Assembly: GCF_008370685.1 (NCBI RefSeq)
Contig: NZ_VTZU01000003.1
Coordinates: 62,001-126,000 of the forward strand
Direction of reading: 5' to 3'
Origin: Aquimarina sp. RZ0
GTDB taxonomy: Bacteria; Bacteroidota; Bacteroidia; Flavobacteriales; Flavobacteriaceae
DNA: 64,000 nt
Shown: in pieces, positions 56,652-64,000 of the stretch
How the letters are laid out: each line of letters starts with the position of its first letter
How positions within the stretch are numbered: position 1 is the stretch's first letter
Notes under the pieces: generated by a model
The model's input: the letters and a program-made list of their open reading frames with translations, nothing else
What the model was told of the DNA's origin: nothing
Databases searched by the model: none
Made by a program: the position numbers and the translations under genes

Positions 56652-58928
56652 ATGCAATATTTTAAACAATTAGTAGTTCTAATTTTTCCGTTATTTATTT
56701 TTTCTCAGGATTTTAGCAATCAATGGACCGGACACTATTCGTATTTTCGTATTAATGATGTTTATGCAATTGATAATAAGGTGTATGCGGCTTCAGAAAA
56801 TGCTATTTTTGTTTATGATATCGATACAAGAACTTCAGAGACTTTTTCTACAGTTAATGGATTATCAGGAGAAACTATTACCTCAATATATCACAGTTCT
56901 GTATATAATATTACAGTAATAGGTTATGAAAATGGGCTTTTAGAGCTAATTATCGATGACGAAGTTAGAACTTTTGTAGATATTGTAGAAAAACCAACAA
57001 TCCCTCCAACTCAGAAAAAGATTACTAATTTTTTTGAAAATCAGGAGATATTATACATCTCAACAGAATTCGGTGTGGTAGAGTTTAATTTAGAAAATGT
57101 AGAATTTGGAGATACATTTTTTATCGGTCCGGGAGGAACGCAAATTGATATTACGGGAACTGCTATTTTTGATAATTCTATTTATGCCAGTACTAAAAAT
57201 AATGGAATATTAGTTGCCAATGTTAATAGCCCTAATTTAGTAGATTTCAATCAGTGGTCCACAGTTGTTCCGGGAACTTTTAATGGGATCGATATCTTCA
57301 ATAATCAGATTTTGGTTTGGGAAAATAATAACCTTATAAGAAGTCTTAATGGAAGTGTTTTAACTACTTTGATTACAGCTTCATCTACAATAATTGATTT
57401 TTATACAAATACAGATGATTTGGTGTTGTCCTTTGCCGATAGATCTATACGTTATGATGGCAATCTTCTGGAAACACTAATAATTGAGAGTACTGCTGAG
57501 AATAATTTTGCCCTAAATACATCAATATCTTTTAATAATACAATGTATTTAGGAACAAATACCCGCGGACTTATAGAGGTTAGCGCTAATGATAGCTCTG
57601 CAAGAACTTCTTTATCTCCAGAAGGACCACTACTTAATGTTCCGTTTAGAATAGAAACTTCTGATAATAATTTGTGGGTAACCTTTGGGGAGTATGACAC
57701 TTTTTATAATCCTTTTCCCTTAAAGAGTAGAGGAATTAGTCGTTTAACAAATGAAGGATGGTTTAATATTACAAATGACGATATTTTAGGGGCTACAAGC
57801 TTGAGTAATATTACCATAAATCCAAGAAACGAAGAGCAGGTTTTTATAAGTAGTTTTCAGGATGGTTTATTAGCGGTAAATGATAATGTTGTTACTAATT
57901 TATATAACTCGGCGAATAGCGGATTTGAATCCCTCGTTGCGGATGAACAGGTTGTGAGGTTAAGTGGGTCTTCTTTTGACAATAATGGAGATCTTTGGGT
58001 TTTGAATTCGAGAGTAGAGAATGGCTTAAAAAGATTTTCTATAGAATCTGCGCAGACATTTAATGTTAGTCTATTATCTGTTATTCCTAATACATCGGGT
58101 GATCTGGGTTTTAGTGATTTGGTTTTAGATAGAAACAGTAATGTCTTTATCGGAACTTATAGAAATGGTATTGTTGGATATAATGTAGGCTCTGGACAAT
58201 TAATTAAATTATTTGGAGAAGATGAAGGAGCTGGCTTGCCCAGTAATTATATCAGAGCTTTGGCAATTGATAGAAATAATCAATTATGGATTGGTACAGA
58301 GAGAGGATTGAGAGTGTTGTTTAATACAAATGGGGTGTTTCAGCAAAGTAATCCTCAAACCAATCAAATCATTATTTTAGATGATGAAGGAGTGCCTCAG
58401 GAACTATTATTTGATCAGCTAATAACTGATATTGAAGTAGATGGTTCTAATAATAAATGGGTAGCGACAGGGTCATCTGGGGTGTTTTATTTTTCCTCAG
58501 ATGGGCAAGAGACTTTAGCTCATTTTACAAGAGATAATTCTCCGTTGCCATCAAATAATGTTTTTGATGTTTCGGTTGATAATGCTACAGGTGCGGTGTA
58601 CTTTGCTACCAGGAATGGACTTTTAGAATTCAAAGGAACTGCGACAGGGCCTTTGGATGATCTTGAAAATGTGGTTGCCTTTCCTAATCCTGTTAGACCT
58701 GGTTTTAGTGGGAACGTTACAATAAAAGGCCTTACAAGTAATGCAAATGTAAAAATAACAGATATAGAAGGTAATCTGGTATATGAAGAGGTTAGTGAAG
58801 GTGGAAGTATTCAGTGGGATACTACTGCTTTTGGAAGACATAAAGTAGCTTCAGGTGTATATCTTATTCTTATTACAGGTGAAGATCAGGCAGAGACAAC
58901 AGTGTCTAAGCTATTGATTGTTAGGTGA
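56652..58928 (+). CDS. porZ: PorZ-like type IX secretion protein
   Basis: The 758-residue protein has a signal peptide (LVVLIFPLFIFSQ) and two-component-regulator-type beta-propeller repeats (DNKVYAASENAIFVYD, NQLWIGTERGLRVLF, NNKWVATGSSGVFYF). A C-terminal T9SS-type sorting domain starts at about residue 676 (VAFPNPVRPGFSG) and ends VSKLLIVR. PorZ is part of the Bacteroidota sortase complex delivering A-LPS to cargo. The position directly before recO is common for it in the family. The stop overlaps recO by four bases. Confidence 0.85.
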   Translation: MQYFKQLVVLIFPLFIFSQDFSNQWTGHYSYFRINDVYAIDNKVYAASENAIFVYDIDTRTSETFSTVNGLSGETITSIYHSSVYNITVIGYENGLLELIIDDEVRTFVDIVEKPTIPPTQKKITNFFENQEILYISTEFGVVEFNLENVEFGDTFFIGPGGTQIDITGTAIFDNSIYASTKNNGILVANVNSPNLVDFNQWSTVVPGTFNGIDIFNNQILVWENNNLIRSLNGSVLTTLITASSTIIDFYTNTDDLVLSFADRSIRYDGNLLETLIIESTAENNFALNTSISFNNTMYLGTNTRGLIEVSANDSSARTSLSPEGPLLNVPFRIETSDNNLWVTFGEYDTFYNPFPLKSRGISRLTNEGWFNITNDDILGATSLSNITINPRNEEQVFISSFQDGLLAVNDNVVTNLYNSANSGFESLVADEQVVRLSGSSFDNNGDLWVLNSRVENGLKRFSIESAQTFNVSLLSVIPNTSGDLGFSDLVLDRNSNVFIGTYRNGIVGYNVGSGQLIKLFGEDEGAGLPSNYIRALAIDRNNQLWIGTERGLRVLFNTNGVFQQSNPQTNQIIILDDEGVPQELLFDQLITDIEVDGSNNKWVATGSSGVFYFSSDGQETLAHFTRDNSPLPSNNVFDVSVDNATGAVYFATRNGLLEFKGTATGPLDDLENVVAFPNPVRPGFSGNVTIKGLTSNANVKITDIEGNLVYEEVSEGGSIQWDTTAFGRHKVASGVYLILITGEDQAETTVSKLLIVR

Positions 58929-59647
58929 TGATAGTTGCTTCTGAAGCCATAGTGATTCATTCATTGCGTTATGGTGAGAGTGATTTAATTGTTTCTTTAT
59001 TTACAAAAACCAGCGGTTTACGGTCCTATTTATTAAAAGGGATTTTAAAATCTAAAAAAGGTAAAATAAGAGCTTCTTTTTTTCAGCCATTGACTTTATT
59101 AGAAATAGAGGCCAGTCATAAAAACAAAGGAACTTTAGAACGAATAAAAGAGGCTAAACCTTTGATTCAGTATCAGACTTTGCATACTGATTTGATCAAG
59201 AGTTCAGTAGTGTTCTTTCTTTCTGAAGTATTAAAGAATGCAATTCGTGAGCAGGAAACTAATGAAGACCTGTTTCAATATTTAAAAACAATACTTTTAT
59301 GGCTTGATGGTCACGATACTATCAGTAATTTTCATATTTCTTTCCTAATTAAGCTCACCCAATATTTAGGGTTTTACCCCGATACATCTGAAATATCAAC
59401 ACAGTTTTTTAATATGCGTGATGGTTGTTTTCAATCCGATAGCTCTAATGTGTATTGTGTTGAGGGAGTGCATATAGAAAAGTTTAAAGAGTTTTTAGGC
59501 ACGACATTTGAGGAGAGTATGAGTATTAAACTTTCTAGGGGCATAAGAAATAATGTTCTTAGCATGTTATTAGTATATTTTGAACTACATTTGCACGGTT
59601 TTAGAAAGCCGAAATCAATTTCGGTTTTGAATGAAATTTTTAATTAA
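58925..59647 (+). CDS. recO: DNA repair protein RecO
   Basis: The 240-residue protein has the RecO N-terminal OB fold (ASEAIVIHSLRYGESDLIVSLFTKTSGLRSYLLKG) and helical C-terminal domain. It loads RecA on SSB-coated DNA with RecR. Four cysteines of the zinc site present in some RecO proteins are not visible. It overlaps porZ by four bases and precedes the TonB receptor by three, forming one operon by spacing. Confidence 0.9.
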   Translation: MMIVASEAIVIHSLRYGESDLIVSLFTKTSGLRSYLLKGILKSKKGKIRASFFQPLTLLEIEASHKNKGTLERIKEAKPLIQYQTLHTDLIKSSVVFFLSEVLKNAIREQETNEDLFQYLKTILLWLDGHDTISNFHISFLIKLTQYLGFYPDTSEISTQFFNMRDGCFQSDSSNVYCVEGVHIEKFKEFLGTTFEESMSIKLSRGIRNNVLSMLLVYFELHLHGFRKPKSISVLNEIFN

Positions 59648-59650
59648 ATA

Positions 59651-62059
59651 ATGCGTCAATTTATATTTCTCTTATTAACCTTATCTATTTCTACGGCTTC
59701 CATTGCTCAGAAGATTACGGTGGTAAGTAAATCTAATAAGCAACCAATTCCCGATGTTGAAATCTACAATAAAATTAAATCGAAAGCGGTAATAACTGAT
59801 TTTGATGGGATTGCTGATATTTCAGAATTTAAAAATAATGAAGTACTATATTTTGAGCATATTTCGCATATACCCAGAAGTTTTGTAAAAGCCAGAGTGC
59901 TAAAAAGAGGACATGTAGTATATCTTGATATTGATGAAAATCAACTGTCAGAAGTTGTTATTTCTGTCTCTAAATGGAAACAAGATAAGAAAGATGTTAC
60001 TCAAAAAATAGTAAGTCTATCTTCTGATGATATTGCATTATCGACACCTCAGACATCTGCTGATTTATTGCAAAGTAGTGGTCAGGTATATGTGCAAAAA
60101 AGCCAGTTAGGAGGAGGGAGTCCAATTATTAGAGGCTTCTCAACAAATAGGTTACTACTTACTGTGGATGGAGTAAGAATGAATACAGCAATTTTTAGAG
60201 GAGGTAATGTTCAGAATGTAATAGCTGTTGATCCTTTTACGGTAGAACGAACAGAAGTGATTCTGGGTCCTGGTTCTGTAGTTTATGGAAGTGATGCCGT
60301 AGGAGGAGTGATAAATTTTTATACCAGCCAGCCTAAGTTTGCGATTAGTGGGAAAAATAAGTTAAGTGGTAACGCTATTGCTAGATATTCGTCGGCAAGT
60401 AACGAAAAAACAGGGCATGTAGATTTTAATATAGGATTAGAAAAATGGGCTTTTTTAACCAGTTTTAGTTATACTGATTTTGACGATTTAAAAATGGGAA
60501 GTCATGGGCCTGATGATTATCTGAGGAATGAATATGTAGAAAGGATAAATGGTGTAGATACTGTGGTACAAAATAGAGACCCGGAAACACAAATTTTTAC
60601 GGGCTATGATCAGTTTAATATCTTGCAAAAAGTACATTATACGCCTAATGAGAATTGGGATTTTAATGTTGGATTGATTTATACCCAATCTTCGGATTAT
60701 CCCAGGTATGATAGGTTGATCAGAAAGAGAGATGGAAACCTTAGGTCAGCAGCATGGTTCTATGGACCACAAAAATGGTTGATGAGTAATTTTCAATTGA
60801 CGAATAAGCAAAAAAATTCCATGTATGACAAGATGAAATTTACAGCGGCATATCAAAATTTTCAGGAAAGCAGAAATGATCGTGATTTTGGAAATGATAT
60901 TCTTTCCAGAACAAAAGAAAATGTTGATGCGTATTCTTCAAGTCTGGATTTTGAAAAAAAGTTTAGTGAAAAAACTACACTTTATTACGGACTGGAGTAT
61001 ATACTAAATCAAGTTGGATCTGAAGGGTCTGAGGTGAATATTTTAACAGATGAAGTAGTCGCTGCGCCTTCCCGGTATCCGGATGGTTCTACCTGGCAAT
61101 CTATTGCAGCATATACCAGTATAAAAAGTAAATTAAGCGAAAAATTAAGGTTTCAAGGAGGGTTACGATATAATCGTATTATTCTATATTCAGAGTTTGA
61201 TGACACATTTTTTGATTTTCCTTTTAGAGAAGCTAATATTGATACAGAGGCAGTTACCGGAACAGCAGGGTTTAGTTGGTTGCCAAACGATGCCTTGCAA
61301 TGGAAGTTGAATTTTTCCACAGCATTTAGAGCCCCTAATATAGATGATGTGGGTAAGATTTTTGACTCAGAACCGGGTTCTGTTGTAGTTCCTAATCCTG
61401 ATTTGGAACCAGAATATGCTTACAATGTTGAGTTAGGGCTGGCAACAAAATTATGTAAGAATTTTAAAATTGATGTAGCCACATATTATACACAATTAGA
61501 TAATGCCTTAGTGAGAAGAGATTTTTCTTTAAACGGAGAAACAGAAATTGATTTTGGGGGAGAACCTAGTAATGTGCAGGCAATTCAGAACGCGGCAAAT
61601 GCGAGAATTTATGGCTTTGAGGCTGGAATTAGTTATGATTTTGCCAGAAACCTTACTCTTTCTTCTCAATATACTTTTACAGGAGGAGAAGAAGAATTAG
61701 ATGATGGGTCTATTTCTCCATCCAGGCACGTTGCTCCACAGTTTGGTAACACTCATATCAAATACACTGGGGATAAGTGGATGATCGATGCATTCGCAAT
61801 GTATAATGGTAAGTTTGATTTTGAAGATTTAGCTCCTTCACAGCAAAACAATGATTTTTTATATGCCAAGGATGAAAACGGCAATCCTTATTCTCCGTCG
61901 TGGTATACATTAAATATAAGATCTCAATTTCAGTTTACTAAAAGTTTACAAAGTACTTTTACTATTGAAAATATTACAGATCAACGTTATCGTCCATATT
62001 CTTCGGGAATTGCGGGAGCTGGCAGGAACTTTATCTTATCATTAAAATATTCTTTGTAA
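59651..62059 (+). CDS. TonB-dependent outer-membrane receptor
   Basis: The 802-residue protein has a signal peptide (MRQFIFLLLTLSISTASIAQ) and an N-terminal carboxypeptidase-regulatory-like segment (SKSNKQPIPDVEIYN). The plug domain follows at about 115-215 (GSPIIRGFSTNRLLLTVDG, ERTEVILGPGSVVYGSDAVGG). The rest is a 22-strand beta-barrel ending in NFILSLKYSL. Overall it resembles heme or siderophore receptors more than SusC types. Substrate unknown. Confidence 0.9.
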   Translation: MRQFIFLLLTLSISTASIAQKITVVSKSNKQPIPDVEIYNKIKSKAVITDFDGIADISEFKNNEVLYFEHISHIPRSFVKARVLKRGHVVYLDIDENQLSEVVISVSKWKQDKKDVTQKIVSLSSDDIALSTPQTSADLLQSSGQVYVQKSQLGGGSPIIRGFSTNRLLLTVDGVRMNTAIFRGGNVQNVIAVDPFTVERTEVILGPGSVVYGSDAVGGVINFYTSQPKFAISGKNKLSGNAIARYSSASNEKTGHVDFNIGLEKWAFLTSFSYTDFDDLKMGSHGPDDYLRNEYVERINGVDTVVQNRDPETQIFTGYDQFNILQKVHYTPNENWDFNVGLIYTQSSDYPRYDRLIRKRDGNLRSAAWFYGPQKWLMSNFQLTNKQKNSMYDKMKFTAAYQNFQESRNDRDFGNDILSRTKENVDAYSSSLDFEKKFSEKTTLYYGLEYILNQVGSEGSEVNILTDEVVAAPSRYPDGSTWQSIAAYTSIKSKLSEKLRFQGGLRYNRIILYSEFDDTFFDFPFREANIDTEAVTGTAGFSWLPNDALQWKLNFSTAFRAPNIDDVGKIFDSEPGSVVVPNPDLEPEYAYNVELGLATKLCKNFKIDVATYYTQLDNALVRRDFSLNGETEIDFGGEPSNVQAIQNAANARIYGFEAGISYDFARNLTLSSQYTFTGGEEELDDGSISPSRHVAPQFGNTHIKYTGDKWMIDAFAMYNGKFDFEDLAPSQQNNDFLYAKDENGNPYSPSWYTLNIRSQFQFTKSLQSTFTIENITDQRYRPYSSGIAGAGRNFILSLKYSL

Positions 62060-62206
62060 AACTCGTGAGACCTATTTGATATTGATATTACCTTGATGGA
62101 TAGTGTAGCGGTGTATTTAATTTCAGTTAGAAATGCCCTAATTGGATTGGGTTGCGTTGTATTCAAATAATAGCGTTATGTGAATAGTATGATACACTTT
62201 TGCTTA

Positions 62207-62366
62207 TACGATTTATAACTAAAAATTTCGCATATTCATCGTTTCTTTTTCCTTTCTACTTCGTTTAAAAAATAAACCGTAGCTATAGCTATGCTTGATT
62301 TTTTTGCCTTGCATAAAGAAAAAATAATTCAATGAATTTATACGAATTTTTTAATCACAAATCGTA
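62207..62366 (-). mobile_element. 160-bp MITE, copy 4
   Basis: Orientation as copy 1 (starts TACGATTTATAAC), flanked by TTA at 62204-62206 and 62367-62369. It occupies most of the gap 62060-62476 between the TonB receptor and the AraC regulator; the flanks have no gene. Confidence 0.9.
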
Positions 62367-62476
62367 TTATATGTATCTTAAGATAAAAACAAGGTTTTAG
62401 AGAACCTGACAGAATACTATTTATACTTTGAATTCGTTATGAACAATAACTTGAGCACAATTAATTTCTCCAAAGA

Positions 62477-63568
62477 TTGAATACAAAAATACTAGATTTC
62501 ACAATTAGTGCCAGTGGTGTTATAGGCTATTTTATAAGTATCTCATTAGTCACTACTTCTTTTTATAAGAGTCGTGCAAATAACTATCTCTCTCTATCCT
62601 TATTCTTGCTCACAAGTTTGACCTTTTTGGATTGGTATGACATAGAAAACTTCGTTTTAGATTTTTTGAACAATATCATGTTGGATTTTCTATTGGGAGC
62701 GGCTTTATTCACCTATTTTCTAATTCAAATTAAGCACAAGTACCTTAAAAAAAATTGGTACAAATGGCTATACTTTCCTTTCTTTTTCGCTGTGATTATT
62801 GAAATTTTTCTTCAGCTATATTTTAGTTTTAACCAGTATAGTGCAGATTTGGATGATCTGTTATTTGATATTAGGAGTAATATATCGTATGTCTACAATG
62901 TGACTTTAATCTTCTGGGGGAGAAATTTAATAAAGAACTCCGATACTATTTCAAATGATAAAAGACGTTGGTTATTAAGGTTAAATCTTTTTATTATCTG
63001 CATTATTATAATTTGGCTTTTATCTCAAATAGAAGTTTACATATTGGATTCTGAATATGTTACAAATTTCCTATGGATTTTACTTTCTGTTTTATCGTGG
63101 TGGATCTTGTATTATGGAGTATTCAAACTACAGATAGTGGTTCAAAAAGACGAAATACACCAATATTTAGTTTCAAAAAGTACAAAAGATACTCAGACAA
63201 AAAAGAGAATAAACGAAACGACTGCTTCCAAAATTATTACCGAACTATATGCATTAATGGATGTTGCGGAGGTGTATAAAAACCCGCTTTTGAGTAGATT
63301 AGATCTCGCAACTCAATTAGGAACTAGCGAAGGGTATTTGTCACAGATTATAAATCAGGAACTCAATAAAAGCCTTATTCAGTTTGTAAATGAATATCGA
63401 ATAGAAGCTGCTAAAAATCTATTATGCAATCCGGTATTTAATAAATATTCTGTTGAGGCCATTGGTATGGAAGCTGGTTTTAAATCTAAAAGTGCTTTTT
63501 ATAGCACTTTTAAAACTAGTTTTGGGATATCGCCAGGAGCCTTCAGAAAACTTCAAAAAAAGTCCTAA
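62477..63568 (+). CDS. AraC-family regulator with membrane N-terminal domain
   Basis: The 363-residue protein has seven or so membrane helices in its first 215 residues. A C-terminal AraC/XylS DNA-binding domain follows, with two helix-turn-helix units (LSRLDLATQLGTSEGYLSQIIN and YSVEAIGMEAGFKSKSAFYSTFKTSFGISPGAFRK). This membrane-AraC architecture is frequent in Bacteroidota. No ATG is near the start of the frame; the TTG at 62477 is the first start after the in-frame stop at 62462, so the start is uncertain. It probably controls the gene at 63673 or others outside the window. Confidence 0.85.
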   Translation: MNTKILDFTISASGVIGYFISISLVTTSFYKSRANNYLSLSLFLLTSLTFLDWYDIENFVLDFLNNIMLDFLLGAALFTYFLIQIKHKYLKKNWYKWLYFPFFFAVIIEIFLQLYFSFNQYSADLDDLLFDIRSNISYVYNVTLIFWGRNLIKNSDTISNDKRRWLLRLNLFIICIIIIWLLSQIEVYILDSEYVTNFLWILLSVLSWWILYYGVFKLQIVVQKDEIHQYLVSKSTKDTQTKKRINETTASKIITELYALMDVAEVYKNPLLSRLDLATQLGTSEGYLSQIINQELNKSLIQFVNEYRIEAAKNLLCNPVFNKYSVEAIGMEAGFKSKSAFYSTFKTSFGISPGAFRKLQKKS

Positions 63569-63672
63569 TTCGTATAATTCACTTGTTTTAGTACGTCTCC
63601 AACCTTAAAGTTATGTTTTTGCTTTTTTGTAAAATATACTTTTATAACTATAAATCAAAAAACATAATTTCA

Positions 63673-64000
63673 ATGAAAAATGCATTTAAAAGATCATTCA
63701 GTTTTCTCTTTATATTGTTTGCACAAACAAATTTTATAAAAGCTTTCAAAGGAAGTTCCTTATTCCTTATATCCATTTTTTTTGTTGCCTGCCAGCATGA
63801 TGATGGCACCATTCCTCCTGGGGAAGATTTGATGAACGGTTTTTGGCTAGTAGCCGATAAGGGATGGATTTTTGAATTTACGGACGATAAAGACATATTT
63901 TATAATGTAAATACTACAGGATGTTCAATTCAGGATGATGATTTTAATCTCGAAGACTTTTATGGATTTAAGGTAGATTTAGTAAATGAAAATGAATTGG
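63673..64000 (+). CDS. Hypothetical lipoprotein or secreted protein, partial
   Basis: ATG at 63673 opens a frame that is still open at the window end (109 codons). The N terminus reads MKNAFKRSFSFLFILF, and a second hydrophobic stretch (SLFLISIFFVACQ) ends in a possible lipobox Cys at residue 44. The true start may therefore be further in. The mature part (NGFWLVADKGWIFEF) has no recognisable domain. It follows the AraC regulator by 104 bases. Confidence 0.6.
   Translation, partial: MKNAFKRSFSFLFILFAQTNFIKAFKGSSLFLISIFFVACQHDDGTIPPGEDLMNGFWLVADKGWIFEFTDDKDIFYNVNTTGCSIQDDDFNLEDFYGFKVDLVNENEL

Overview
The window is AT-rich DNA from a member of the Bacteroidota, almost certainly a marine Flavobacteriaceae (Aquimarina-like is my guess; no rRNA is present to test it). 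The evidence is gldH, a PorZ-like type IX secretion protein, a T9SS C-terminal sorting domain, a DUF3298 lipoprotein, an ECF-sigma/anti-sigma pair, and several promoters with the Bacteroidota -7 consensus TAnnTTTG, some with TTTG about 19-20 bases upstream.

Layout. 1-4.9 kb, minus strand: end of a secreted TPR protein, ogt, a CNNM/CBS protein, a DinB protein, a cytochrome c lipoprotein, a TerB-like protein and hemB. 5-9.5 kb: an ABC ATPase and a 1199-residue ABC permease fused to an M1 aminopeptidase. 10.3-13.6 kb: a large T9SS-secreted BNR-propeller/Fn3/ricin-lectin protein. 13.6-29.4 kb is an accessory region full of repeats. It holds a 634-residue secreted protein with an OmpA-like segment, a LanC-type cyclase, a frameshifted unknown gene and a split LanB dehydratase (767 + 289 residues). 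It also holds a VOC protein, housekeeping trpS and plsC, a broken gene, a Crp-tautomerase-SDR-NTF2 cassette and a protein that looks like an ABC ATPase without a P-loop. 29.5-34.6 kb: an outer-membrane/anti-sigma protein with its ECF sigma factor, a lipoprotein, a decayed IS1595-type element and recA. 35-42.7 kb: trhO, a PSP1/RicT-like gene, gldH and two tandem PBP1A genes. 43-45.7 kb: the two CoA-transferase subunit genes separated by a 1-Cys peroxiredoxin. 46-64 kb: core genes (MsbA-like ABC exporter, YheT-like hydrolase, bestrophin, thioesterase, EamA exporter, ArsC/Spx-like protein, DinB, DUF3298, transsulfuration enzyme, gdhA, porZ, recO, a TonB receptor, an AraC regulator) and the start of a further gene cut by the window end.

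The most interesting part is 13.8-29 kb. LanC and split LanB indicate a class I lanthipeptide-type RiPP locus, but I found no intact precursor peptide, transporter or protease. The locus is eroding. A 160-bp miniature inverted-repeat element (MITE) sits after codon 7 of the original lanC reading frame. It is flanked by a 3-bp target duplication, and precise removal restores the frame and 18 N-terminal residues. Three more 160-bp copies of the element, each with a TAA or TTA duplication, lie elsewhere in the window; two copies in opposite orientation bracket the lanB genes. A second fragment of a lanC 5' end lies just upstream of lanB. Three other small repeat families (called A, B and C here) are also concentrated in this part of the window.
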